Positions 1-5,263 of a stretch of 5,263 nucleotides of DNA are shown in pieces; position 1 is the first letter of the stretch, and every line of letters starts with the position of its first letter. The DNA is from CAYMTN01 sp964393335. Lineage in GTDB: Bacteria > Chloroflexota > Anaerolineae > Aggregatilineales > Aggregatilineaceae. The stretch spans positions 1-5,263 of the forward strand of contig CAYMTN010000323.1 of the NCBI GenBank assembly GCA_964393335.1, in the 5' to 3' direction. Made by a program: the position numbers and the translations under genes. The notes under the pieces are model-generated. The model was not told where the DNA came from. It made no database searches and was given only the letters and a program-made list of their open reading frames with translations.

Positions 1-26
1 CAGAATCTGGACGATTGATTTCGTAG

Positions 27-46
27 GGGCGCAGCAAGCAGCGCCC
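27..46 (-). terminator. Possible weak hairpin terminator after sodN
   Basis: A perfect 6-bp GC-only stem (GGGCGC / GCGCCC) with an 8-base loop lies about 30 bases past the sodN stop codon. On the minus strand it is not followed by a run of T, only by CTACGAAATC, so it is not a classical intrinsic terminator. It may act as an RNA 3'-end stabiliser or be chance. Confidence 0.3.
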
Positions 47-77
47 TGAATTGTCCGAATTTGTTTCAGTCTCTCCA

Positions 78-542
78 TTAGCTGGCCGTGTACCACTCCA
101 CCTTGCGGTTTTTGGTCGCCCAGAAGATTTCGTGAACCTTCTTCACCGCGTCCATCAATTCGGTCGCGTGCTGCAAGCTGACTTCCTGCTTGCAGGACGA
201 GCACAGCTTGGCCGCTTTCCAAAACGTATCGTGCAAATCAGGGTACTGCTCCAGGTGCTGCGGCTTGAAATAATCGGTCCACAAAACCAGCAGCTCGGAC
301 TTGGCAATGTGCGCCTGTTCTTCCTTGATCTGGATATAACGCGCCATCGAGTTGAAATAGGACGCCATCGCCTGCTGGTTGCTGGTATCTTTCGGCATTT
401 CGAGCGCCAGCAGTTTTTTGGTCATCGACAGCACCGCTTCGGCGGCGATACGTGACGACGCCGGATCGTAAACACCGCACGGCCCGTCGCAGTGGGCATG
501 GACTTCCTCTGCGGGCAGCAAATCTCTCAGTTTGTTGATCAT
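78..542 (-). CDS. sodN: Nickel-type superoxide dismutase (NiSOD) precursor
   Basis: Cytoplasmic Ni-SOD converts superoxide to oxygen and hydrogen peroxide. The protein has 154 residues from the chosen ATG. The diagnostic nickel hook HCDGPCGVYDP starts at residue 17. In this family the mature enzyme begins at that His (His1) and binds Ni through the His1 amine and side chain, Cys2 and Cys6; here these are H17, C18 and C22, with D19, P21, G23 and Y25 also kept. The 16 residues before H17 are a short propeptide that must be removed. The rest is predicted helical and ends in FWATKNRKVEWYTAS, a typical family C-terminus. The mature part, about 138 residues, is longer than the Streptomyces enzyme (about 117) and fits the cyanobacterial/marine type. 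An extra CxxC (C114, C117) is present. I chose the start at 542 over the longest open frame (602) because it gives a short family-like leader and has AAAGG about 11 bases upstream. The maturation peptidase gene sodX, often adjacent to sodN, is not in the window. Confidence 0.95.
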   Translation of the reverse strand: MINKLRDLLPAEEVHAHCDGPCGVYDPASSRIAAEAVLSMTKKLLALEMPKDTSNQQAMASYFNSMARYIQIKEEQAHIAKSELLVLWTDYFKPQHLEQYPDLHDTFWKAAKLCSSCKQEVSLQHATELMDAVKKVHEIFWATKNRKVEWYTAS

Positions 543-668
543 GATCGGTAGGACCTTTCTGTTAAGTGCTTGAACGGTAACGCAAAACGACGCACCGGGC
601 ACACCAGCCCTGCTACTCGGCGGTCGTGTCGAAAGAGAAACGCAGGTGGTCGAATTCCTCTACACGGG

Positions 669-698
669 ATTATAGGAGAATGTCCGGCCTGGCGGCAA
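669..698 (-). promoter_or_regulatory. Putative sigma70-type promoter of sodN
   Basis: Reading the minus strand, a -35-like TTGCCG (698-693; 4 of 6 matches to TTGACA) is followed after 18 bases by a perfect TATAAT -10 box (674-669). Transcription would start near 662, giving an untranslated leader of about 120 bases before the sodN ATG. I see no obvious Nur or Fur-like operator overlapping it. This is a sequence match only. Confidence 0.55.
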
Positions 699-867
699 TA
701 GATTTTCGTAGGAGTACAAACAGAAGCACAAATACGCGGAAAAAATCAGTGATAAGTGGTTGGTTTTAGGTTCTGTTGACATGTGAGACAATAATATTTC
801 AACTGCCCGGCGAGGCTTGGCAGCAGCGTCGAGCGGCTGTACTGCGTCGATGTCTGATCAGCCTCTT

Positions 868-872
868 GGAGG
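868..872 (+). promoter_or_regulatory. Shine-Dalgarno site fixing the nucleotidyltransferase start
   Basis: GGAGG lies 7 bases before the ATG at 880. The frame stays open to an earlier ATG at 817, but that start has no comparable site and would add 21 residues unlike the family N-terminus, so this site decides the start. Confidence 0.8.
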
Positions 873-879
873 ATGTGTC

Positions 880-1809
880 ATGCTCCCCGATGTGGATCGA
901 TTCATCGAACGGTTATCCACCTGGGCGCACGCGCGCGAGGATATTCGCTGTGCGCTCGTGTTTGGATCGCGCGGACGGAGGGACGCTCACCCCTGGTCGG
1001 ACATTGACCCGGTTATCATTACGCGCCGGGCGGACCGCTACGCTCACGGCGATCAGTGGTTACCCGAACTCGGCAGCCTGTGGACGTACCTGTTCGAACC
1101 GCACGATTCATTTGGCGGGCTGGTGACCGGAGGCATTACGCTGGCCGTGTTTTCGGATGGACTCGTCGCTGACTTCACCATCATGCCCGAACGGCAGACG
1201 CGCTGGTGGCTGCGGATGGTCCAGATCGGGTGGGTGCGCCGCCGGATTGGGTATGATGAGGCCGCGCGTTTGGCAAGTCATATGCTGCACGGCGGGTATG
1301 AGGTAGTACTGGACCGGGACAACTGGGTTGATCTGCTCAAACGGATGCTGCGGCGGCTGCCCGAACTCACCACCGGCCCGCCGACGCAAGCCGCGTTTGA
1401 AACCGCCGTGCGTGACTTCTGGTACGGCCCGGCCAAGCTCGTCGGACTCTTGCAGCGTGGTAAGTGGTTTGCGGCCCGTGAGGAAATGGTCGAGCGGGGC
1501 AGTCGTCTGATGCTGCAAATGGCCGAATGGCACGCGCGCAGCCAGGATAGCTGGGACAGCCAGCACGTGTTACGTCCCAAACATCTTGAAAGCTGGGCCG
1601 ACTCGCGGCTGGTTGAGGCGCTCCCTATCATTTTGGGCGCGTACGGTGAGGAGTTGTGGCAGGCCTTATTTGCGCTGCAAGACTGCTATCATACGCTTGC
1701 CGATGAGACCGCCGCCAATCTCGGCTTGACGCTTCCGCCAGTACCGTCTGACGCGATCATCGACTGGACACGTGCGCAGTTCGAAAGCTGGCAGGCGTTC
1801 AATTCCTGA
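880..1809 (+). CDS. ANT(6)-like aminoglycoside nucleotidyltransferase family protein
   Basis: A 309-residue protein of the streptomycin/aminoglycoside 6-adenylyltransferase (AadE, ANT(6)) family. Proven members move AMP from ATP to the 6-hydroxyl of streptomycin in the cytoplasm. The N-terminal nucleotidyltransferase fold shows FGSRGR (residues 28-33), then SDID (40-43) with the two metal-binding aspartates D41 and D43, and a likely third carboxylate D98 in LVADFTIMP. The helical C-terminal half carries family-like landmarks: FWYGPAKLV (180-188), RGKWFAARE (193-201), the LMLQMAEWH helix (210-218), and an ELW..LF segment before the terminal helix. Length is close to that of ANT(6) enzymes (about 285-300). 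A proline follows the second Asp (SDIDP), where a hydrophobic residue is more usual. The gene stands alone, divergent from sodN and convergent with mreB, with no integron, IS or other resistance gene nearby, so it looks like a resident environmental homologue. The fold call is firm; the substrate is not shown by the sequence. Confidence 0.85.
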   Translation: MLPDVDRFIERLSTWAHAREDIRCALVFGSRGRRDAHPWSDIDPVIITRRADRYAHGDQWLPELGSLWTYLFEPHDSFGGLVTGGITLAVFSDGLVADFTIMPERQTRWWLRMVQIGWVRRRIGYDEAARLASHMLHGGYEVVLDRDNWVDLLKRMLRRLPELTTGPPTQAAFETAVRDFWYGPAKLVGLLQRGKWFAAREEMVERGSRLMLQMAEWHARSQDSWDSQHVLRPKHLESWADSRLVEALPIILGAYGEELWQALFALQDCYHTLADETAANLGLTLPPVPSDAIIDWTRAQFESWQAFNS

Positions 1810-1833
1810 TAGAAGATGCGTCAGACTCAGTAA
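1810..1833 (+). repeat. Direct repeat, copy 1, beside the palindrome
   Basis: This stretch starts inside the stop codon region of the nucleotidyltransferase gene and contains CGTCAGACTCAGTAA (1819-1833). It matches copy 2 (1993-2007) at 14 of 15 positions, and the similarity weakly extends left (TAGAA) and right (CTAC). The two copies bracket the palindromic element. Confidence 0.6.
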
Positions 1834-1882
1834 ACACTACTGATCCGTGCATTGAAAACTAAACTTTTGGGCATTGACAGCA

Positions 1883-1952
1883 AGCCTCACCCCTTAACCC
1901 CCGGCCCCTTTTCCCCTCTCCATCAAAATGGAGAGGGGCCAGGGGTGAGGCT
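1883..1952. repeat. Large imperfect palindrome, REP/MITE-like
   Basis: A 70-base interrupted inverted repeat. The outer arms are a perfect 12-bp pair, AGCCTCACCCCT (1883-1894) with AGGGGTGAGGCT (1941-1952). The inner arms are a perfect 11-bp pair, CCCCTCTCCAT (1913-1923) with ATGGAGAGGGG (1928-1938), closing on a CAAA loop. The left side has an extra 18-base C-rich bulge (1895-1912) against only CC on the right. It sits between the converging ends of the nucleotidyltransferase gene and mreB, where it could help end transcription from both sides, although neither strand has a T-run after the stem. Its C-rich strand resembles dispersed intergenic palindromes that I recall from Chloroflexota and related genomes; copy number cannot be judged from one window. 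Confidence 0.8.
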
Positions 1953-1982
1953 ATCTGGCGAGCCTTTGCTACGTGATCAGTT

Positions 1983-2007
1983 TAGAAAGTTACGTCAGGC
2001 TCAGTAA
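1983..2007 (+). repeat. Direct repeat, copy 2, beside the palindrome
   Basis: Contains CGTCAGGCTCAGTAA (1993-2007), differing from copy 1 at one base, and is preceded by TAGAA as in copy 1. It ends 13 bases from the mreB stop codon. The two copies are about 174 bases apart with the palindrome between them. Confidence 0.6.
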
Positions 2008-2020
2008 CTACCAACAACCA

Positions 2021-3028
2021 CTAAATCCCGACCAGGGTGCGGCGCAAAAATGCCAGGTCTTCGATCGCACGCCCCGCCCCAACTGCCGTCGCGACCATCG
2101 GGTCTTCGGCGCGATAGGCAGGTACGCCAACCTTACGCGTGATGTAATCGTCGATGCCGCGCAGCAGCGCGCCGCCGCCCGTCAGCACGATGCCCCGGTC
2201 GATAATGTCGGAGGCCAGCTCCGGCGGTGTTTTTTCCAGTACCGCCTGCGCCGCCCCGACAATCGTGGACAGTGGTTCCTCGATGGCTTCCACGACCTCG
2301 CTGGTCGTCACGGTGATCGTGCGCGGCAGCCCGCCCACCTGGTCGCGTCCCTGGATTTCCATGCTCAGTTCTTCGCCAATATCGACCGCCGCGCCGATCT
2401 GAATCTTGATCGATTCAGCCGTCGGCTCGCCGATCACCAGGCTGTACTTGCGGCGAACGTAGTTGATGATCGCGTCGTCCAGGCGCATACCGCCCATGCG
2501 CACGCTGTCGGCCACGACAATACCGTTCATCGCCAGGACCGCCGCCTCGCTGACCCCGCCGCCCAGGTTAAACACCATGTTGCCCGCCGGGGTGCTGATC
2601 GGCAGGCCCGCACCCAACGCCGCCAGCAGCGGCTCCGGCAGCAGGTACGCGGTGCGCGCGCCCGCGCGCACCGCCGCTTCGTGGACGGCGCGTTTTTCGA
2701 CGCTCGTCACGCCGTAGGGCACGCTCAGCATCACCTCCGGCCCGCGAAAACGCATCCGCCCGCTGACTTTGCGGAAGAAGTAACGCAGCATGGCCTCGGT
2801 GACCTCGTAATCGGCGATCACGCCGTCGCGCAGGGGCCGCAGCACCTCGATATGCTCCGGGTGACGCCCGTACATGTCGCGCGCCTCCTGCCCCACCGCC
2901 ACCACGCGCTCTTCCTCGATGGTCAGCGCGACCATGGCTGGCTCCTGCAAAATAAGCTGCCCGCCCGCGTAGATCATGACGTTGATCGTTCCCAGATCGA
3001 CGCCGAGTTTTCGTGAAAACATACCCAT
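2021..3028 (-). CDS. mreB: MreB-family actin-like rod shape protein
   Basis: A bacterial actin homologue that polymerises under the inner membrane and guides cell-wall synthesis in elongating cells. The 335-residue length matches MreB/Mbl (about 335-347). Landmarks: a membrane-proximal MGMFSRKLG start; phosphate-1 loop GVDLGTINV (9-17); LRPLRDGVIADYEV (63-76); LPEPLLAALGAGLP (130-143), with E132 at the catalytic Glu position; phosphate-2 loop FNLGGGVSE (153-161); GEPTAESIKIQIG (200-212); LEKTPPELASDII (264-276); and the adenosine-binding TGGGALLRG (283-291). Odd features are N154, where the family normally has Asp (DIGGGTTE), V159-S160 in place of TT, and INV in place of ANT in phosphate-1. 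I chose the ATG at 3028 because GGAAGG lies 11 bases upstream and MGMFSRKLG is a common MreB start; the frame is open to 3067. No mreC or mreD follows. It lies downstream of the ATP synthase operon but behind a terminator and a broken gene, so it probably has its own promoter. Confidence 0.95.
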   Translation of the reverse strand: MGMFSRKLGVDLGTINVMIYAGGQLILQEPAMVALTIEEERVVAVGQEARDMYGRHPEHIEVLRPLRDGVIADYEVTEAMLRYFFRKVSGRMRFRGPEVMLSVPYGVTSVEKRAVHEAAVRAGARTAYLLPEPLLAALGAGLPISTPAGNMVFNLGGGVSEAAVLAMNGIVVADSVRMGGMRLDDAIINYVRRKYSLVIGEPTAESIKIQIGAAVDIGEELSMEIQGRDQVGGLPRTITVTTSEVVEAIEEPLSTIVGAAQAVLEKTPPELASDIIDRGIVLTGGGALLRGIDDYITRKVGVPAYRAEDPMVATAVGAGRAIEDLAFLRRTLVGI

Positions 3029-3073
3029 GGTGTTTACTGCCTTCCATTGGCCGGAAATGGATGCCAACAGTCA

Positions 3074-3103
3074 CTTATACCGCAAGCCGCTGTTTGGCGC
3101 GAA
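3074..3103 (-). promoter_or_regulatory. Weak candidate promoter for mreB
   Basis: On the minus strand TATAAG (3079-3074) lies 46 bases before the mreB ATG, with a poor -35 match TTCGCG (3103-3098) after an 18-base spacer. A start near 3067 would give a leader of about 40 bases. It is the best match in the 137-base gap, but only the -10 box is reasonable. Confidence 0.25.
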
Positions 3104-3165
3104 AACCCATCGACTCACACCCGCCAGATCAGATCGGTGACCAAGCCGGAGGGACCAGCCGCCGC

Positions 3166-3778
3166 CTAACTGCGCCTGAGGATCATGGATTGGAAATGGT
3201 GTTCTGTTTCGCTGTCGAACAGCACCGCTTTGAAGGTCACCAGCTCGAAAAACGCGGCCACGACCTGCTTGATCTGTTCATCCGTATGAAAAGAGAAGTA
3301 GCGTTTTGGCGAACAGGTATCTTGCGGCGATATCCCCTCAAAATCGTTGCCGCCATAGACGCCGAAAAAAAACAGCCCGCCCGGTTTCAGTAAACGCTGG
3401 ATAGCCTCCAAGACCGTCTTCAAATCACCTTTCGGCACGTGCAGCAGGCAGTTGAGGGCGTACACGCCATCGAACGACTGGGCCGGAAAATCGAGGCTTA
3501 AAAAATCCATCGTATAGGCTGTCAGACCTTTGGCGCGGCACAGCGCCACCATTTCGGGCGACAGGTCCGTGCAGACAACATCCAGGTCATTGTCCTGAAA
3601 GAACTTGCCGGCCCGATCCCGCACCGATTTCCAGCAGACGTTGTTTGCCTTCCTCCTGGAGCAGTGATAGAAAGTGCTGCCGTTCTTCGACCTTCCACGC
3701 TTCAATGCTGTATTTTTCTCGTTCCGGGGCGTTTCGATTGTAGCTCTCGCGCAGGTCAGCCAGTATCCGGTGGTACAT
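3166..3778 (-). pseudogene. Class I SAM-dependent methyltransferase, frameshifted
   Basis: Two overlapping open frames on the minus strand together make one methyltransferase of about 203 residues. The first (start ATG at 3778) reads MYHRILADLRESYNRNAP and runs to the SAM-binding motif I, LLEIGAGSGR (residues 48-57), then hits a TGA at 3589-3587. The continuation is in the +1 frame from about 3606: KFFQDNDLDVVCTDLSPEMV (acidic end of strand beta-2, D in CTDLS), then SFDGVYALNCLLHVPKGDL, then LLKPGGLFFFGVYGG, ending EHHFQSMILRRS. The order and spacing of motifs are those of an intact Methyltransf_11/25-type enzyme; the substrate is unknown. The break at 3604-3612 fits a 1-base insertion or a loss of 2 or 5 bases. 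Because family members as I recall them have an Asp-Gly after GxGR, a 5-base loss between CGG repeats is attractive. Apart from this one site nothing else is damaged, so the lesion is either recent or a sequencing error. It lies between the atp terminator and mreB. Confidence 0.8.
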
Positions 3779-3788
3779 GCGCCGCATC

Positions 3789-3794
3789 CCTCCT
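3789..3794 (-). promoter_or_regulatory. Shine-Dalgarno site fixing the methyltransferase start
   Basis: On the minus strand AGGAGG lies 10 bases before the ATG at 3778. A nearer ATG at 3787 begins only one or two bases after the site, too close for good initiation, so 3778 is preferred. The open frame further upstream (to 3973) crosses the atp terminator and has no homology that I recognise. Confidence 0.7.
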
Positions 3795-3898
3795 GAGCAC
3801 GTATTAGCTAGAGCATAAAACGCTGCTTTGAATGATCGATCAAAACAGGCCAGCGTGCCACTGAGGGCGTTTTCAGCAGGGAGCCATAACCCACTGTC

Positions 3899-3938
3899 AA
3901 AAAAACATCGCGCCGGGCAATCGACTCCCGGCGCGATG
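3899..3938 (-). terminator. Intrinsic terminator of the ATP synthase operon
   Basis: On the minus strand a perfect 12-bp GC-rich stem (CATCGCGCCGGG with CCCGGCGCGATG, 3906-3917 and 3927-3938) with a 9-base loop is followed at once by seven T (3905-3899). It lies about 42 bases past the atpC stop codon. This is the strongest terminator in the window and separates the atp genes from the methyltransferase and mreB. Confidence 0.92.
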
Positions 3939-3979
3939 GAATGCACGCGCGGCATACCACAACCGCTCGACAACCGGCG

Positions 3980-4426
3980 CTACTCGTCTTCCTCCAGGCT
4001 GCGAATCCGCCGCCCAGGCTGCCCTAGAATCCGCCCGTGAATTTTGGCGGCGATTTCGGCGCGGCGCAGTTCCTGCACGATCTGGGCACGGTGTTCCCCG
4101 GTGGGACCCTCCGCCATCAGGTCGCGGGCGCGTTCGCGCGCCGCCTCGATCTGCTCCAGGTCGATCTCGTACACCGATTCGGCGTCGTCGGCCAGCACCG
4201 TGACCCGGTGCGGGCGTACTTCGACCACGCCGCCGTATACCACGAAGCTCACCACGTCTTCCCCTTCGATGATGCGCAGTTCGCCATACGCCAGCGTCGT
4301 CAGCAGCGGGGTATGGTTGGGCAGCACGCCCATTTCACCCTCGCTGCCGGGGATGATCACCATGTCGGCGTTATCGGTGTGGTACAAGCGCCGCACACGC
4401 GATACAACTTCGACCTCAATTGGCAT
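3980..4426 (-). CDS. atpC: F1 ATP synthase epsilon subunit
   Basis: The epsilon subunit joins gamma in the central rotor stalk of F1 at the cytoplasmic face of the membrane, and can inhibit ATP hydrolysis through its C-terminal helices. The protein has 148 residues, slightly longer than usual (about 130-140). The N-terminal beta-sandwich (about 1-87) holds the family hallmark GEMGVLPNHTPLLTTL (30-45), preceded by ADMVIIPGSEG (20-30), and continues through GELRIIEG and VVYGGVVEVRPHRVTVLAD. The C-terminal helical hairpin (about 88-133) follows: IDLEQIEAARERARDLM, a turn near GPTGEHRAQ, then the second helix. A basic then acidic tail (PGRRIRSLEEDE) extends past the second helix. The ATG at 4426 has GGGAG 8-9 bases upstream; a longer open frame back into atpD is an overlap artefact. 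It follows atpD by 22 bases, so the two are co-transcribed, and a strong terminator follows it. Confidence 0.96.
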   Translation of the reverse strand: MPIEVEVVSRVRRLYHTDNADMVIIPGSEGEMGVLPNHTPLLTTLAYGELRIIEGEDVVSFVVYGGVVEVRPHRVTVLADDAESVYEIDLEQIEAARERARDLMAEGPTGEHRAQIVQELRRAEIAAKIHGRILGQPGRRIRSLEEDE

Positions 4427-4448
4427 CCGTTTCTCTCCCTTCCGGGCG

Positions 4449-5263
4449 TCACGATTCCTGCTGAGACTCCTCGTAACGTCGCAGCACGTCTTCAATCGGC
4501 CCGGCCATGTTGAACATCTGCTCCGGCACGTGGTCCATCTCGCCATTCAGGATCATGCGGAAACCGCGCACCGTATCCTTGACCGGCACGTAACGCCCCT
4601 CGCGCCCGGTGAACTGCGTCGCCACAAACATCGGCTGGCTCAAGAAAAACTGGATGCGCCGCGCGCGGGCCACAATCGCCTTGTCTTCTTCCGACAGTTC
4701 ATCCACACCCAGGATCGCGATGATGTCTTGCAGGTCCTTATACCGCTGCAATACCTGCTGGACCTCGCGCGCCGTGCGGTAATGTTCGTCGCCAACCACC
4801 AGCGGGTCAAGCACGCGGCTGGTGCTCGACAGCGGGTCCACCGCCGGGTAGATGCCCTGCTCCACAATCGCACGATCCAGCGCGACCGTACCATCCAGGT
4901 GCGCGAACACCGTCACCGGGGCCGGATCGGAGTAGTCGTCAGCGGGCACGTACACCGCCTGGAGCGACGTGATCGAGCCGGTCTTAGTGCTCGTGATGCG
5001 CTCTTGCAGGTCGCCCATTTCCTGCGCCAGCGTAGGCTGGTAGCCCACCGCCGACGGCATACGACCCAACAGCGCCGATACCTCGGACCCGCTCAGCGAA
5101 AAACGGAAGATATTGTCGATGAACAGCAGCACGTCGCGGCCTTCGTCGCGGAAATATTCGGCCATCGCCAGCCCGCTCAACGCCACGCGCAGGCGCACGC
5201 CGGGCGGTTCGTTCATCTGCCCGAAGACCATCGCCGTCTGCGGCATCACGCCGCTTTCGCGCA
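4449..5263 (-). CDS. atpD: F1 ATP synthase beta subunit (5' end outside window)
   Basis: The catalytic subunit of the F1 hexamer; it makes ATP from ADP and phosphate, driven by rotation of the gamma-epsilon stalk. About 271 C-terminal residues are in the window and the frame is open through the right edge, so the N-terminal beta-barrel and the Walker A P-loop are missing. Visible in order: RESGVMPQTAMVFGQMNEPPG next to the edge; Walker B LLFIDNIFRF (near 5129-5100); MPSAVGYQPTLA; the TSTKTGSITSLQAVYVPADD stretch; the alpha/beta signature PAVDPLSSTSR (near 4847); the DELSEED loop (4703-4683), which contacts gamma and epsilon; and the end GPIEDVLRRYEESQQES. The valine at 5249 is a GTG codon inside the gene, not a start. 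In the signature, S replaces the more usual D or A before STS, a mild variation. Directly upstream of atpC in the standard atp order. Confidence 0.97.
   Translation of the reverse strand, partial: RESGVMPQTAMVFGQMNEPPGVRLRVALSGLAMAEYFRDEGRDVLLFIDNIFRFSLSGSEVSALLGRMPSAVGYQPTLAQEMGDLQERITSTKTGSITSLQAVYVPADDYSDPAPVTVFAHLDGTVALDRAIVEQGIYPAVDPLSSTSRVLDPLVVGDEHYRTAREVQQVLQRYKDLQDIIAILGVDELSEEDKAIVARARRIQFFLSQPMFVATQFTGREGRYVPVKDTVRGFRMILNGEMDHVPEQMFNMAGPIEDVLRRYEESQQES

Noticed and set aside
776..804. TTGACA at 776-781 as a -35 box for the nucleotidyltransferase gene
   Set aside because: The AT-rich -10-like hexamers (TAATAT at 792, TATTTC at 795) lie only 10-13 bases away, too close for a sigma70 promoter, and the hexamer at the proper distance (TCAACT) is poor.
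755..2022. AGTGGTTG (755-762) and CAACCACT (2015-2022) as terminal inverted repeats of a mobile unit carrying the nucleotidyltransferase
   Set aside because: Only 8 bp match, no target duplication is visible, and the right copy overlaps the mreB stop codon; a match of this size is expected by chance in the space searched.
1973..3016. A 347-codon open frame on the plus strand across nearly all of mreB
   Set aside because: It is the antisense shadow of a GC-rich gene; the product is rich in Arg, His, Asp and Gln with no family features, while the minus strand is clearly MreB.
3595..3620. Programmed ribosomal frameshift in the methyltransferase
   Set aside because: There is no slippery heptamer, homopolymer, or rare-codon/stop combination at the junction; mutation or sequencing error explains it better.
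3833..3842. Perfect 10-bp palindrome TGATCGATCA as an operator
   Set aside because: It is short, made of nested GATC units, has no second copy in the window, and is not placed over a recognisable promoter.
3779..3973. A 65-residue N-terminal extension of the methyltransferase
   Set aside because: The frame is open but crosses the atp terminator and has no recognisable homology; a good Shine-Dalgarno site places the start at 3778.
4427..4546. A 40-residue N-terminal extension of AtpC overlapping atpD
   Set aside because: The ATG at 4426 has a proper ribosome-binding site and gives the normal epsilon N-terminus; the extension is merely atpD read in another frame.

Overview
The window looks like chromosomal DNA from a GC-rich, non-parasitic bacterium, most likely a member of the Chloroflexota (Anaerolineae-like). 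This is an inference from four things: the style of the AtpD, AtpC and MreB proteins, an MreB gene lying downstream of the end of the ATP synthase operon, a cyanobacterial-type nickel superoxide dismutase, and a C-rich palindromic intergenic repeat of the CCTCACCCC/GGGGTGAGG kind that I associate with such genomes. No marker in the window proves the phylum.

Layout from left to right: (1) 78-542, minus strand, sodN (Ni-superoxide dismutase), with a good sigma70-like promoter at 669-698 and a leader of about 120 nt. (2) 880-1809, plus strand, divergent from sodN, an intact ANT(6)-like aminoglycoside nucleotidyltransferase homologue with a strong Shine-Dalgarno site. (3) 1810-2020, a convergent intergenic gap holding a large imperfect palindrome (1883-1952) bracketed by two near-identical direct repeats. 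(4) 2021-3028, minus strand, an MreB-family actin homologue with unusual residues in its nucleotide-binding loops. (5) 3166-3778, minus strand, a class I SAM-dependent methyltransferase broken by a frameshift inside its SAM-binding motif. (6) 3899-3938, a textbook intrinsic terminator for the ATP synthase operon. (7) 3980-4426 and 4449-5263, minus strand, atpC and the 3' two-thirds or so of atpD, which runs off the right edge.

atpD and atpC form one transcription unit encoding the beta and epsilon subunits of the F1 ATPase, and the strong terminator ends it. The methyltransferase and mreB lie on the same strand but beyond that terminator, so they are probably transcribed separately. sodN and the nucleotidyltransferase share a divergent 337-bp region between their start codons (543-879); nothing suggests that they work together. 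No gap between genes exceeds about 340 bases, and none of the gaps holds a tRNA, CRISPR array or insertion sequence that I can see.

I do not see a convincing new multi-gene system. The points most worth a second look are the altered phosphate-binding loops of MreB, the frameshifted methyltransferase, the palindrome with its flanking repeats, and a nickel SOD with no maturation protease beside it in the window.
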